This document shows positions 45,066-54,686 of a stretch of DNA of 64,000 nucleotides, piece by piece (position 1 is the stretch's first letter; the number at the start of each line of letters is the position of its first letter). The translations under genes were made by a program, and so were the position numbers. A model generated the notes under the pieces. It was not told the origin of the DNA. It saw nothing but the letters and a program-made list of their open reading frames with translations, and did not search any database. The stretch comes from Leucobacter triazinivorans (lineage in GTDB: Bacteria > Actinomycetota > Actinomycetes > Actinomycetales > Microbacteriaceae), in assembly GCF_004208635.1 (NCBI RefSeq), contig NZ_CP035806.1:496001-560000 (forward strand), written 5' to 3'.

Positions 45066-46121
45066 TCACGGTGCGACTCCGTTCACCGATAACCCGGTGG
45101 TCTCGGGGAGGCCGAGGGCGATGTTGGCCGACTGGATCGCGGCACCGGCGGTGCCCTTGGCGAGGTTGTCGAGCGCCGCGACCACGACGACGCGGCCCGC
45201 GGCCTCATCCACGGCGAGCCCCAGAAGGCACGTGTTCGCGCCGAGCGCGTCGGCCGTGCGCGGGAAGCGGCCCTCGGGCAGCAGGTGCACGAAGGGCTCG
45301 TCGGCGTAGGCGCGCTCCCACGCGGCGCGCACGTCGGCGGCCGTGGCTCCGGGCGCGAGGCGGGCCGTAGATGTGGCGAGGATCCCGCGGCTCATGGGAA
45401 CGAGAACCGGCGTGAAGCTGATGCTCGGCTCTTCCACCGCACCGGCACCCCGCAGGGCCTGCCGGATCTCCGGAATGTGACGGTGCGTGCCGCCCACGGC
45501 GTACGGGTTCGCCGTGCCCATGAGCTCGGCTCCGAGCAGGTGGGTCTTCGCGGCCTTGCCCGCGCCGCTCGGCCCCACGGCGAGCACGCTCACCAGATCC
45601 CGCGCCTCGATGACGCCCGCCGCGATGCCGGGCGCGAGGGACAGCGCCACGGTCGAGGCGTTGCAGCCCGGGGCCGCGATCCTCGTCGACCCGACGAGAT
45701 TCGCCCGCTGCTTCCCGCCTGCTGCGGAGGCGACGAGCAACTCGGGCACTCCGTAGCTCCAGGGCTCGTGGTGCTCGCCGCCGTAGAACGCCGCCCAGTC
45801 GTCGGCACGCGCGAGTCGGTGATCGGCCCCGCAGTCGACGGCGAGGCGCACGTCGGTCAGTTGCGCCGTGAGGGCCCCCGACGCGCCGTGCGGCAGCGCG
45901 AAGAACACGAGGTCGTGCCCGTCGAGCACCTCGGGGGTCGTCTCATCCAGCGTCAGGTGCGCCAGCGAGCGCAGGTGGGGCTGGGACTCGATGAGCGGGC
46001 GCCCGGCGCTCGAGTGACCGGTGACGGTGCGGATCTCGAACTCGGGATGCGCGGCGAGCAGCCGCAGCAGCTCGCCCCCCGCGTACCCGCTCCCACCGGC
46101 TACCGCCACACTGTACGTCAT
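45066..46121 (-). CDS. argC: N-acetyl-gamma-glutamyl-phosphate reductase
   Basis: A 351-residue NADPH-dependent reductase. The nucleotide site [18 protein letters not shown], the active-site cysteine in AAPGCNAST and [14 protein letters not shown] are present. ATG 46121 has GAGGAGCGTCG upstream. It is the first gene of the arg cluster here. No ARG-box-like operator was recognised upstream. Confidence 0.96.
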   Translation of the reverse strand: MTYSVAVAGGSGYAGGELLRLLAAHPEFEIRTVTGHSSAGRPLIESQPHLRSLAHLTLDETTPEVLDGHDLVFFALPHGASGALTAQLTDVRLAVDCGADHRLARADDWAAFYGGEHHEPWSYGVPELLVASAAGGKQRANLVGSTRIAAPGCNASTVALSLAPGIAAGVIEARDLVSVLAVGPSGAGKAAKTHLLGAELMGTANPYAVGGTHRHIPEIRQALRGAGAVEEPSISFTPVLVPMSRGILATSTARLAPGATAADVRAAWERAYADEPFVHLLPEGRFPRTADALGANTCLLGLAVDEAAGRVVVVAALDNLAKGTAGAAIQSANIALGLPETTGLSVNGVAP

Positions 46122-46202
46122 CGACGCTCCTCGCCCTCGGCCTCGCACACAGAACTCTCCTATTCTGGCACCTCGCGGAGGCTGCGGAACACGCCCGCCC
46201 GC

Positions 46203-46979
46203 TTAGCGGTGCCTGAATTCGGGCGCGCGCTTCTCGGCGAATGCGTGCATCCCCTCCGACTGATCGTCGGTCGCGAATGCGGCGGCGAAGGCCTGACGCT
46301 CGAAGCGCAGCCCCTCCGCGAGCGGCATCTCCTGCGCCGCCTGCAGCGCGTCCTTCGCCGCGTAGACGGCGGGCAGCGACTTCGAGGCGATCGTCTCGGC
46401 GGTCTTCGCCGCCTCGGCGAGCAGCTCGGACGCCGGCACCACGCGCGACACGAGCCCGCTGCGCTCGGCCTCCTCGGCGCCCATCATTCGGCCGGTGAGG
46501 ATCATCTCGGCGGCCTTGTACTTGCCGATCGCCCGCGGCAGCCGCTGGGAGCCCCCGAAGCCCGGCAGCACGCCGAGATTGATCTCGGGCTGGCCGAACT
46601 TCGCCGTGTCGGCGGCGATGATGATGTCGCACATCATGGCCAGCTCGCAGCCGCCGCCGAGCGCGAAACCCGAGACCGCTGCGATCAGCGGCGTGCGCAT
46701 CCGCTCGAACCCGCCCCAGCCGGGGAACGGGCCGCCCAGGTACATGTCGGCGTACGACTGATCGGCCATCTCCTTGATGTCGGCCCCGGCTGCGAAGGCC
46801 TTCTCCGAGCCGGTGAGCACGATCGCGCCGACCCCGGGATCGGCGTCGAACGCGAGGGCGGCATCGATGAGCTCGCGTACGAGCGTCGAATTGAGCGCGT
46901 TCAGCGCCTCGGGCCGGTTCAGGGTGATCGTGGCGACGCGGCCGCGCGTCTCGGTCAAGAGGGTGGTGTACTCGGTCAT
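46203..46979 (-). CDS. Enoyl-CoA hydratase
   Basis: A 258-residue crotonase. The family pattern is visible: [26 protein letters not shown], the oxyanion region [18 protein letters not shown] and [19 protein letters not shown], with both catalytic glutamates. The gene lies 40 bases after prpC on the same strand and so may belong to the propionate operon, for instance in side-chain or odd-chain fatty acid degradation. Confidence 0.9.
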   Translation of the reverse strand: MTEYTTLLTETRGRVATITLNRPEALNALNSTLVRELIDAALAFDADPGVGAIVLTGSEKAFAAGADIKEMADQSYADMYLGGPFPGWGGFERMRTPLIAAVSGFALGGGCELAMMCDIIIAADTAKFGQPEINLGVLPGFGGSQRLPRAIGKYKAAEMILTGRMMGAEEAERSGLVSRVVPASELLAEAAKTAETIASKSLPAVYAAKDALQAAQEMPLAEGLRFERQAFAAAFATDDQSEGMHAFAEKRAPEFRHR

Positions 46980-47019
46980 CGCTGCTCCTCGGTCGGCGGG
47001 TGCGGATCCGGAGCCCACG

Positions 47020-48207
47020 CTACTCGACCTCGGGCGCCCGCTGGGCTGCGGCGCGCTCCTCGGCGCTCGCGACGTAGCCCTCCACGTGACGCTCGTCGGG
47101 CCCGTTGTAGGCCGAGAGGGGGCGGATCAGCGCGTTCGACCCGGCCTGTTCCATGATGTGCGCGGTCCAGCCCGTCACCCGGGAGGCGATGAACAGCGGC
47201 GTGAAGGTGAGCGTGTCGAAGCCGATGAGGTTGTAGGCCGGCCCAGACGGATAGTCGAGGTTGGGGTAGATCCCCTTGCGCGAGACGAACTCGTGCTCGA
47301 GCGCCGTGTACAGCGCGGCCACATCGGGCCGGTCGTAGTGCTCGACGAGCGTGTCGAGCGCGGCCTTCATGGTGGGCACGCGCGAATCGCCCTTCTTGTA
47401 CACGCGGTGCCCGAAACCCATGATCTTGCGCTTCTCGGCGAGGGCCGCCTCGAGCCAGGGCACCACGTTCTCGGCCGAGCCGATCTCGTCGAAGATGTGC
47501 ATCACGGCCTCGTTCGCCCCGCCGTGCAGCGGCCCCTTGAGCGCGCCGATCGCGGCGACCACCGCCGAGTAGAGGTCGGAGAGCGTCGAGGTAACGACGC
47601 GCGCGGTGAAGGTCGAGGCGTTGAACGAGTGCTCCGCGTAGAGGATCATCGAGCGGTTGAAGGCGTCGACGACCACGGGATCGGGCTCCTCGCCGAACGT
47701 CATCCACAGGAAATTGGCCGAGTAGTCGAGATCGTCGCGGGGCTCCACCGGATCGAGCGCGCGGCGGCGGCGCTGTCCGTATGCCACGATCGCCGGCAGC
47801 GCGGCGTAGAGGCGGATCGAGCGCGCCAGATTCTCCTCGGGGCTGCCCGAGGCGTCGAGCACCGATCCCCCGCCCGCGGTATCGGAGGCCCCGATCACGC
47901 TCACCGCAGTGCGCACCTCGTCCATCGGGTGCGCCTCGAGCGGCAGCAGGTCGATTGCGGCCCTCACATTGTCGGGGAGCGCGCGGTGCTCGCGCTCGAT
48001 GCGCCGCAGCTCCGCCAGCTGCTCGGGGCTCGGCAGCTCGCCGCTCCAGAGCAGGTGGGCCACGGCCTCGAACGGCTGGGTCGCCGCGAGCTCCTGCACC
48101 GGATAGCCGCGGTAGAGCAGGCTGTTCGTCTCCGGGTTGACCTTCGAGACGGCGGTGGTGTCGACGACGACCCCCGCGAGGCCCTTCCTGATCTCGTTCT
48201 CTGTCAT
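47020..48207 (-). CDS. prpC: 2-methylcitrate synthase
   Basis: A 395-residue citrate-synthase-family enzyme that condenses propionyl-CoA and oxaloacetate. It has the short form typical of PrpC, without the N-terminal extension of gltA, with [18 protein letters not shown] and [14 protein letters not shown]. Its place downstream of prpD and prpB settles the assignment. AAGGAGGAAGCC precedes the ATG. A 258-base repeat-rich gap separates it from prpB. Confidence 0.93.
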   Translation of the reverse strand: MTENEIRKGLAGVVVDTTAVSKVNPETNSLLYRGYPVQELAATQPFEAVAHLLWSGELPSPEQLAELRRIEREHRALPDNVRAAIDLLPLEAHPMDEVRTAVSVIGASDTAGGGSVLDASGSPEENLARSIRLYAALPAIVAYGQRRRRALDPVEPRDDLDYSANFLWMTFGEEPDPVVVDAFNRSMILYAEHSFNASTFTARVVTSTLSDLYSAVVAAIGALKGPLHGGANEAVMHIFDEIGSAENVVPWLEAALAEKRKIMGFGHRVYKKGDSRVPTMKAALDTLVEHYDRPDVAALYTALEHEFVSRKGIYPNLDYPSGPAYNLIGFDTLTFTPLFIASRVTGWTAHIMEQAGSNALIRPLSAYNGPDERHVEGYVASAEERAAAQRAPEVE

Positions 48208-48232
48208 GGCTTCCTCCTTGAAGTCCCTTCAG

Positions 48233-48456
48233 GCCATTCTGCGCGAAGTCGCAGAGCCCGTGTGGTGCTCGTGGGTTTTAGGTGGGGCGGTGGATCCTGC
48301 GACTCGCAAGCTCGCGCAGGATGACGGGGGGGGGAGCTGCGCCGCAGGATGACGGGGAACGCCACTCGCGCAGGATGACGGGGAACACCGCTCGCGCACG
48401 ATGACGGGGAACACCGCTCGCGCAGGATGACGGGGACGCCACTCGCGCAGCGCGAC
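48233..48456. repeat. 26-bp tandem array inside the prp operon
   Basis: One copy of the ggatcctgcgactcgcaagc element (from 48292) is followed by four tandem 26-base units (48343-48368, 48369-48394, 48395-48420, 48421-48445) of cgcaggatgacggggaac plus variable end, then a broken unit. All occur between prpB and prpC. Confidence 0.9.
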
Positions 48457-48465
48457 CGGAACGCG

Positions 48466-49377
48466 CTAGCGCTCGACGGTGAAGTTGAAGACGCTCGTGT
48501 CGAAGCGGTTGTAGTCCTCGTAGTCGATGAGGTCGTACAGATCCGCGCGGTGCTGCATCTCGCCGAGCTTCGAGGTCAGGTGCCCCTCCTCGTTCAGCGC
48601 GTCGAGCGCCCGCCCGGTCGCCCCCATCGCGATCCGCAGCATCGACACCGGCCAGATCACGATGTTCACGCCGATGTCGGCCAGCTGCTGCGACGAGAAG
48701 AGTTCACTCTTGCCGAACTCGGTCATGTTGGCGAGGATCGGCACGTCGAGGGCCTTCCGCATCGCCTCGAACTCCTCGAGCGTGCGCATGGCCTCGGGGA
48801 AGATCGCGTCGGCGCCGGCGTCGACGAGCGCCTTCGCGCGGTCGACGGCGAGATCGAGCCCGGCCCGGCCGTCTGCAGTGGCGCGGATGTCGGTGCGCGC
48901 CATGATGAGGAAGTCGGGATCGCGTCGAGCGTCGGCGGCGGCGCGGATGCGCTTGATCGCGGTGTCCTCGTCCACGACGGTCTTGCCGTCGAGGTGACCG
49001 CAGCGCTTCGGGTTGATCTGATCCTCGATGTGCGCGCCGGCGAGCCCGGCGTCCTCGAGCGTCTGGATCGTGCGCGCCACGTTCATGGGCTCGCCGAACC
49101 CGGTGTCGGCGTCGACGATCGCGGGCAGCTCGGTCATGCGGGCGATCTGCTGCGCACGTCCCGCCACCTCGGTGAGGGTGGTGAGACCGATGTCGGGCAG
49201 CCCCAGGTCGGCCGACAGCACCGCACCCGAGATGTAGACGCCGTCGAAGCCCTTGCGCTCGATAAGGCGCGCGCTCAGCGGGTTGAACGCGCCGGGGAAC
49301 CGCAGCAGCTCGCCGCTCGAGAGCCGCTCGCGGAACAGGCGCCGCTTCTCGGCGGGGGTGGTCTTGCTGTAGAGCAT
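48466..49377 (-). CDS. prpB: Methylisocitrate lyase
   Basis: A 303-residue PEP-mutase/ICL-superfamily enzyme splitting 2-methylisocitrate to pyruvate and succinate. VDADTGFGEPMNVARTI and the catalytic-loop signature KRCGHLDGK are seen, with DAIFPEAM later. Its ATG overlaps the prpD stop by one base (TGATG). Confidence 0.95.
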   Translation of the reverse strand: MLYSKTTPAEKRRLFRERLSSGELLRFPGAFNPLSARLIERKGFDGVYISGAVLSADLGLPDIGLTTLTEVAGRAQQIARMTELPAIVDADTGFGEPMNVARTIQTLEDAGLAGAHIEDQINPKRCGHLDGKTVVDEDTAIKRIRAAADARRDPDFLIMARTDIRATADGRAGLDLAVDRAKALVDAGADAIFPEAMRTLEEFEAMRKALDVPILANMTEFGKSELFSSQQLADIGVNIVIWPVSMLRIAMGATGRALDALNEEGHLTSKLGEMQHRADLYDLIDYEDYNRFDTSVFNFTVER

Positions 49378-50915
49378 CAGAAGAGTCCCTTCGGGGCGGC
49401 TGCGAGGTCGATCACGCCGGGCGCGGCCACGATGTTCAGCTCGCGCACCTCGTCGGCCGTGAGCTCGGGCAGGCGCTGCACGAGTTCGAGGAACCGCTCG
49501 ATCTCCGCGGGCTCGAGCACAGGCTCGGCGAGCATGCGGAACTTCGCGATGTAATTCTCGCGGGCGAAGGGGCGCGCGCCGAGCGGGTGGGCGTCGGCCA
49601 CCGCGATCTCGTCGACGAGCCTCGTACCGTCGGCGAGCTCGATCTCGACGCGGCCGCCGAAGGCCTTCTCATCGGGATCCTCGGAGTGGTAGCGGCGGGT
49701 CCACTCCGCGTCCTCGGCCGTGGTGATCCTCTGCCACAGCTGCACCGTGTCGGGGCGTGCCGCACGCGCGGGCGTGTACGAGTCGACGTGGTGCCAGCCG
49801 CCATCCTGCAGCGCCACCGCGAAGATGTACGGGATCGAGTGGTCGAGGGTCTCGCGCGACGCCTGCGGGTCGTACTTCTGGGGGTCGTTCGCGCCCGATC
49901 CGATGACGTAGTGGGTGTGGTGGCTCGTGTGCAGCACGATGGCGCTGATGTTCGCGGGATCGGCGAGCTCCGGCCGCTCGTGGTGCAGCTTGCGTGCGAG
50001 GTCGATCCAGGCCTGCGCCTGATACTCGGCCGAGTGCTCCTTGGTGTAGCTGTCGAGGATCGCGCGCTTCGCCTCGCCCTTCGCGGGGAGCGGCACGTCG
50101 TACGAGGCGTCGGGGCCGTCGAGCATCCAGGCGATCACGCCGTCCTCCCCCTCGTAGATGGGGCTCGGAGAGGTCTGGCCGCGCATGGCACGGTCGACCG
50201 CCTCGACGGCCATCTTTCCCGCGAAGGCCGGGGCGTGGGCCTTCCAGGTCGAGATCTCGCCCTTGCGGCTCTGCCGGGTGGCCGTGGTCGTGTGAAGGCC
50301 CTGCGCCACGGCCTGGGAGATGGTCTCTGTGTCGAGGCCGAGCAGCGTGCCGATGCCGGCCGCCGCCGAGGGCCCGATGTGAGCGACGTGGTCGATCTTG
50401 TGCTTGTGCAGACAGATCGCGCGCACCAGGTCCATCTGGATCTCGTAGCCGGTCGCGATGCCGCGCACGAGCGCACGGCCGTCGGCCCCGACGTGCTGGG
50501 CGACGGCGAGGATCGGCGGGATGTTATCGCCGGGGTGCGAGTACTCGGCCGCGAGGAACGTGTCGTGGTAGTCCAGCTCGCGCACGGCCACGCCGTTGGC
50601 CCAGGCGGCCCACTCCGGGCTCGACAGCTGCGGCTCGGCTCCCGACGACGCGAGGCCGAAGATCGAGGATCCCGCCCCACCCGTCGAGACGGGATGCGAG
50701 AGCGCCTGCGCCCGGGCCGCGACGATCGGGCCGCGGTTCAGGGAAGCTGCGGCGACGGAGGCGTTGTCGATGATCCTGTTGATGATCATGGCGACGACCT
50801 CGGGCTCGACCTCGACCGGGTCGGTCGCGACCTCGGCGATCTTCCAGGCGAGCTGCTGCTCGCGGGGCAGCTCCTCTTCGCTCTTGGAGACGCGGACGTG
50901 ATGGGTGACGGTCAT
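49377..50915 (-). CDS. prpD: 2-methylcitrate dehydratase
   Basis: A 512-residue MmgE/PrpD-family enzyme that dehydrates 2-methylcitrate. Family features: [51 protein letters not shown]. It starts inside the last codon of the GntR-type regulator (ATGA overlap), a sign that the regulator belongs to the same transcript. Confidence 0.95.
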   Translation of the reverse strand: MTVTHHVRVSKSEEELPREQQLAWKIAEVATDPVEVEPEVVAMIINRIIDNASVAAASLNRGPIVAARAQALSHPVSTGGAGSSIFGLASSGAEPQLSSPEWAAWANGVAVRELDYHDTFLAAEYSHPGDNIPPILAVAQHVGADGRALVRGIATGYEIQMDLVRAICLHKHKIDHVAHIGPSAAAGIGTLLGLDTETISQAVAQGLHTTTATRQSRKGEISTWKAHAPAFAGKMAVEAVDRAMRGQTSPSPIYEGEDGVIAWMLDGPDASYDVPLPAKGEAKRAILDSYTKEHSAEYQAQAWIDLARKLHHERPELADPANISAIVLHTSHHTHYVIGSGANDPQKYDPQASRETLDHSIPYIFAVALQDGGWHHVDSYTPARAARPDTVQLWQRITTAEDAEWTRRYHSEDPDEKAFGGRVEIELADGTRLVDEIAVADAHPLGARPFARENYIAKFRMLAEPVLEPAEIERFLELVQRLPELTADEVRELNIVAAPGVIDLAAAPKGLF

Positions 50916-51586
50916 TGCGGTCCTTCCGGAGTGGGGGATGAGGAGCCCCGGCCGGGGTCGGCGATGGAGCTCAGGATCGAGGCGAGTGCGTTGTGGAGGT
51001 GCACGTGGGTGGCGTGCGCGGCGAGCTCGGCGTCGCCGCGGGCGATGGCCTCGGCGATGAGCGCGTGCTCGGAGACGGAGGCGCGCAGCCGGGATCGGTT
51101 GTCGCGGGCGAGTCTGCGGGCGCGCACCAGGTGGGTGCGGATCGTGCGCAGCGCGCTCGTGAGGTAGGCGTTGTCGACCGCTGCGTCGACGGCCGCATCG
51201 AACCGTGAGATGAGCGTGTAGTACTCGTCGGCGGCCACGTCTCCGGTCTCGGGATGCGCCGCGGTGAATGCGGCGGCGAGTGCGGCGAACAGTTGCCGAT
51301 CGCCGCGCTCGGCGGCGATCCGCGCTGCGGTCTCCTCGAGCGCTCGCCGCGCCTCGAAGAGCTCGCCGATGTCATCGGCGTCGAAGCCCGATACCACCAG
51401 CACCCGCGGGGATTGCTGACGCACCAGCCCGTCCGCGACCAGCCGGCCGATCGCCTCGCGCATCGGGGTGCGGCTTACCCCGAGACGCTCCGCCTGCTCG
51501 ACCTCGCCCACCACGGAGCCGGGCGTCAGCGCACCGCTCTGGATTTCCTCCAGCAGCGTGGCGTAGGCCCGGTCGCTCGCTCGCAT
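50912..51586 (-). CDS. GntR/FadR-family (FCD) regulator of the prp operon
   Basis: A 224-residue regulator: winged helix-turn-helix at about 5-70 ([31 protein letters not shown]), then the alpha-helical FCD ligand domain ([19 protein letters not shown]) with histidines near 125-200 suited to metal/ligand binding. As the first gene of the prp operon it probably responds to a methylcitrate-cycle intermediate; this is inferred. Confidence 0.9.
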   Translation of the reverse strand: MRASDRAYATLLEEIQSGALTPGSVVGEVEQAERLGVSRTPMREAIGRLVADGLVRQQSPRVLVVSGFDADDIGELFEARRALEETAARIAAERGDRQLFAALAAAFTAAHPETGDVAADEYYTLISRFDAAVDAAVDNAYLTSALRTIRTHLVRARRLARDNRSRLRASVSEHALIAEAIARGDAELAAHATHVHLHNALASILSSIADPGRGSSSPTPEGPQ

Positions 51587-51612
51587 GCACCTCTCCCTCG
51601 GACACCCCTAGC

Positions 51613-51671
51613 GTATACATTATTGAGCAATCAGGCAAGAGAAGCGCCAAACTTACCCTGTTTTCGTATAC
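51613..51671 (-). promoter_or_regulatory. Pair of GTATAC operator-like sites before the prp operon
   Basis: The palindrome GTATAC occurs at 51613-51618 and 51666-51671, both in AT-rich context just upstream of the regulator gene. The centres are 53 bases apart, close to five helical turns. FCD-type GntR repressors commonly bind GTATAC-like palindromes, so autoregulation is likely. Confidence 0.6.
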
Positions 51672-51725
51672 ACAAGAACTGCCGGCTGAAGATCCACCTC
51701 GCGCCGACCCGAACGCAGGAGCCGG

Positions 51726-52640
51726 TCAGAGCTCGGCGATGATGATCTTCTTCATCGGCATCATGCGTTCGAAGGCACCCGGGTGCTCCATCAGCTCCCC
51801 CATGTTCGCCGGCACGATCTGCCAGCTGACTCCGAATCGATCGGCGAGCCAGCCGCACTGCTCCGCCTCGGGCACGGCCGAGAGCGCCTCCCAGAGCCGG
51901 TCGATCTCGGCCTGATCCGCGCATCGCACCTCGAGCGAGACTCCGCAGGTGAACGGCGCGTCCTGCTCCACCGCGGAATCCATCACGGCGAACCACTGCT
52001 CGCCGATCCGGAACTCCCCGTACATGAGGGCCTCGGGCGAGGCGGGACCGGTCTGCTCGCCGTACGGGAATCGGCCGCCCGCCGCCGCGTCGTCGAACAC
52101 CGCGACGTAGCGGTCGATCGCCTCCGAGGCCCGGTTCTGCACCGCTCCGGAGAACATCAGCGCCGGGACGAGGAAGGGTCGGGGATCCCCGTCCGGATCC
52201 GTGAGCATCACCTGCCAGCTCACCCCGAATCGATCCTCGACCCAGCCGTAGCGAGCACTGAAGGGGTATTCGCCCAGCGGCATGAGCACGCGACCTCCCT
52301 CGGAGAGCTCCCGCCAGACGCGATCGAGCCGATCCCGCGCGACGGCTTCGTCGCCCCCGAACATGAGCGGGTCGAAGTTCACCATGAGCGAGATACTCGG
52401 ATTGGGTCGGAACTCGTCTCCCGCGTTGATGAGCGTCAGCCGGGTCGACCCGTCGCCACCGGGAATGTCGACGGCAACGGTGAGCGGGGCGCCGGCGAAC
52501 TCCCGCTGGAAGTCGAGCAGCCCGGTCTCGGGATACCGGGACTCGACGGTGGATGCGGCGCCCGGGAAGACGCTCGCGTAGAACGCGCCGGCCTCCTCCG
52601 CATCTCGGTTGCACCAGATGTTGGTCACGATCTTCTGCAC
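51726..52640 (-). CDS. VOC-family protein, PhnB-like, double domain
   Basis: A 304-residue protein of two similar glyoxalase/PhnB units. The first starts KIVTNIWCNRDAEEAGAFYA and includes SLMVNFDPLMFGG; the second starts near residue 145 (LVPALMFSGAVQNRASEAID). The repeated phrase RFGVSWQV/RFGVSWQI ends each. GTG 52640 follows GAGGAGG. The same fold is in two neighbours on the other strand. Enzyme activity is not known. Confidence 0.88.
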   Translation of the reverse strand: MQKIVTNIWCNRDAEEAGAFYASVFPGAASTVESRYPETGLLDFQREFAGAPLTVAVDIPGGDGSTRLTLINAGDEFRPNPSISLMVNFDPLMFGGDEAVARDRLDRVWRELSEGGRVLMPLGEYPFSARYGWVEDRFGVSWQVMLTDPDGDPRPFLVPALMFSGAVQNRASEAIDRYVAVFDDAAAGGRFPYGEQTGPASPEALMYGEFRIGEQWFAVMDSAVEQDAPFTCGVSLEVRCADQAEIDRLWEALSAVPEAEQCGWLADRFGVSWQIVPANMGELMEHPGAFERMMPMKKIIIAEL

Positions 52641-52824
52641 GACGGCCTCCTCTGCCCGGGACGGTGCTGCTCCCCAAGTATCCGTCCGCTCCTGCCGCTC
52701 GGCAAGGGGTGCTCCGAGCCCGAGACTCCCCCTTGTCGCCCCGGCCCGATGCGCGCAGAATGGGTCCCGGGGGCCGCATCGCGCCGGCCCGCGCCACCGC
52801 CGACGCAGCAACCGGGAGCCGATC

Positions 52825-53268
52825 GTGTCCATTCGCCTCAATCCCTACCTCAACTTCCACGGCAACGCCCGCGAGGCGCTCGAGTTCTACCACTCGGTGC
52901 TCGGCGGCTCCCTCGATCTCATGCGGTACGACTCGATCCCCGGGATGATGGGCGGCGACGACGAGGCCGAGAAGATCATGCACGGTCAGCTCGAGACTGA
53001 GGACGGCCTCACCATCATGGCCGCCGACTATCCGGCGTCGATGGCCGAGGCGCCCGACGCCTCGACGGGCGGCAACTCGATCAGCGTCTCGGGAGACGAC
53101 GCGGCGCGGATCCGAGCCGCGTGGCAGGGCCTTGCGGCCGGCGCGGACATCGTCGAACCGTTCGAGCGCGCGCCCTGGGGAGACACCTTCGGCATGCTGA
53201 GGGATCGATTCGGCGTACCCTGGATGTTCAGCCTCGCCCCGCAGCCGGAGGAGGCCGACGCCGGCTGA
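52825..53268 (+). CDS. VOC-family protein, PhnB-like
   Basis: A 147-residue single-domain PhnB-type protein (SIRLNPYLNFHGNAREALEF, then FYHSVLGG), with the family ending WGDTFGMLRDRFGVPWMF. The GTG start has a GGGAG site. It is divergent from the double-domain VOC gene. No substrate can be given. Confidence 0.9.
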   Translation: MSIRLNPYLNFHGNAREALEFYHSVLGGSLDLMRYDSIPGMMGGDDEAEKIMHGQLETEDGLTIMAADYPASMAEAPDASTGGNSISVSGDDAARIRAAWQGLAAGADIVEPFERAPWGDTFGMLRDRFGVPWMFSLAPQPEEADAG

Positions 53269-53298
53269 GACCCGGCCGGCGAGAGAGAGGGACCGCGC

Positions 53299-53736
53299 GT
53301 GAGCATCGCACTCGAGAACGTGGGCATCGCCATTCGCGACATCGACGCCGCGATCGCCTTCTTCACCGACCTGGGCCTCACGGTCCTCGGTCGCGAAACC
53401 GTGAGCGGCGAGTGGGCGGACACGGCCGTCGGACTCGACGGCAACCACGCGAGGATCGCGATGCTCCAGACGCCCGACGGGCATGGCCGCCTCGAGCTCT
53501 TCGAGTACATCCACCCCGAGGCGATCGAGACGGAACCCACTCGTCCCCATGAGATCGGCATGCACCGCGTCGCCTTCTCCGTCGACGACATCGACCGGGC
53601 ACTCGAGATCGCCGCGCGGCACGGCTGCCATCCGCTCCGCGGCGTGGCGACCTACGAGGACGTCTACAAGCTGTGCTACCTCCGCGGCCCGAGCGGCATC
53701 ATCGTCATGCTCGCGGAGGCGCTGCAGAAGGACTGA
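53299..53736 (+). CDS. VOC-family protein, methylmalonyl-CoA-epimerase-like
   Basis: A 145-residue glyoxalase-fold protein. It begins LENVGIAIRDIDAAIAFFTD, as in methylmalonyl-CoA epimerases and lactoylglutathione lyases, and has HRVAFSVDDIDRAL for the second half. Proximity to the propionate operon makes a link to propionate metabolism tempting, but the key epimerase residues cannot be confirmed by eye. GTG start. Confidence 0.8.
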   Translation: MSIALENVGIAIRDIDAAIAFFTDLGLTVLGRETVSGEWADTAVGLDGNHARIAMLQTPDGHGRLELFEYIHPEAIETEPTRPHEIGMHRVAFSVDDIDRALEIAARHGCHPLRGVATYEDVYKLCYLRGPSGIIVMLAEALQKD

Positions 53737-53742
53737 GGCCGC

Positions 53743-54495
53743 TCAACCTTGCCCCTCCGAGGCCTGCGGGACCTCCCCGAGCCACTCGTCGACCGACACC
53801 CCGTCGAGCTGTGCGTCGGGACCCGGCAGCACGGCGCCGTTGCGCAGCGCCCGTCCGAAGCCCCCGGGGAGCGGCAGCTCGATGACCCGGGCCGGGCGAC
53901 CGCGCGCCGCGGACACCCTCCGCAGCAGCTCCGCCATGCGCATCTCCGCGGGACCCGCGAGGTCCGGAGCGTCGCCGGCGGGCGCGTGCTCCGCCAGGCG
54001 CACGAGCCGAGCCGCGACCGAAGCCGCGGCGACCGGCTGCGAGCGCATGGCGGGTACGATCCGCCAGGCACCGAGCGGAACCGCGACCTGCTCCGCGAAC
54101 TCGAAGAACTGGGTGGCGCGCAGGATCGTCCAGGGAACCGGCCCAGCCGCGACCGCGCGCTCCTGCGCCGCCTTCCCCGCATAGTATCCGTGCGGCGCCG
54201 CCGCGGCCCCGACGATCGACAGCGCGACGTGGTGCCCGACGCCGGCCTCGCGCTCGGCGCGATGCAGCGTCGACGTGACGGCCTCGAAGAAGCCGGTGGC
54301 CTTCGACGCCGAAGTAGTCGAGGTGCCCGACACATCGATCACGGCGTCGACGCCGGTGAGGTCGAGCCCACGGCCCAGCACCAGGTCCACTCCGTTCGCG
54401 CGGGACAGCACGATCGTTTCGTGCCCCGCCTCCTCGGCCAGTCGCACGGCGTGCGCCCCGACGGTTCCGGTTCCCCCGGCGATCGCGATCCTCAT
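53743..54495 (-). CDS. NmrA-like/atypical SDR NAD(P)-binding protein
   Basis: A 250-residue protein starting MRIAIAGGTGTVGAHAVRLA, with a Rossmann GGTGxxG motif, YYAGKAAQERAV and TILRATQFFEFAEQ, typical of NmrA-type atypical short-chain reductases. Many members are redox sensors or NAD(P)H-quinone enzymes. Function not assigned. Confidence 0.85.
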   Translation of the reverse strand: MRIAIAGGTGTVGAHAVRLAEEAGHETIVLSRANGVDLVLGRGLDLTGVDAVIDVSGTSTTSASKATGFFEAVTSTLHRAEREAGVGHHVALSIVGAAAAPHGYYAGKAAQERAVAAGPVPWTILRATQFFEFAEQVAVPLGAWRIVPAMRSQPVAAASVAARLVRLAEHAPAGDAPDLAGPAEMRMAELLRRVSAARGRPARVIELPLPGGFGRALRNGAVLPGPDAQLDGVSVDEWLGEVPQASEGQG

Positions 54496-54546
54496 GGCCC
54501 CACCTTAGGCGCGGAGGCGCGGCGGCGGGAAGCGCACCCCGGTGCC

Positions 54547-54632
54547 CGCCGAAACTGAGCCAATTCTTCGAGCCCGCATGAATTATCGGCACTGAAACCC
54601 TCATGTTCGCACAATGGGATCGGTTTCGACGG
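54547..54632. repeat. 86-base dispersed inverted-repeat element, copy 2
   Basis: It begins cgccgaaactgagcc and ends ggatcggtttcgacgg, as in copy 1 (6231-6316), and has the same length of 86. Its arms pair with a few mismatches. It lies between divergent genes, so it cannot simply be a terminator of both. Confidence 0.8.
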
Positions 54633-54686
54633 CATCGGTCAGGCGCACATGCGCACCGAGCGCGGCACGCGGTAGAGTCCAGAGCC

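Noticed and set aside
48292..48445. CRISPR array from the evenly spaced 26-base units
   Set aside because: There are no unique spacers between units and no cas genes. It is a plain tandem repeat.
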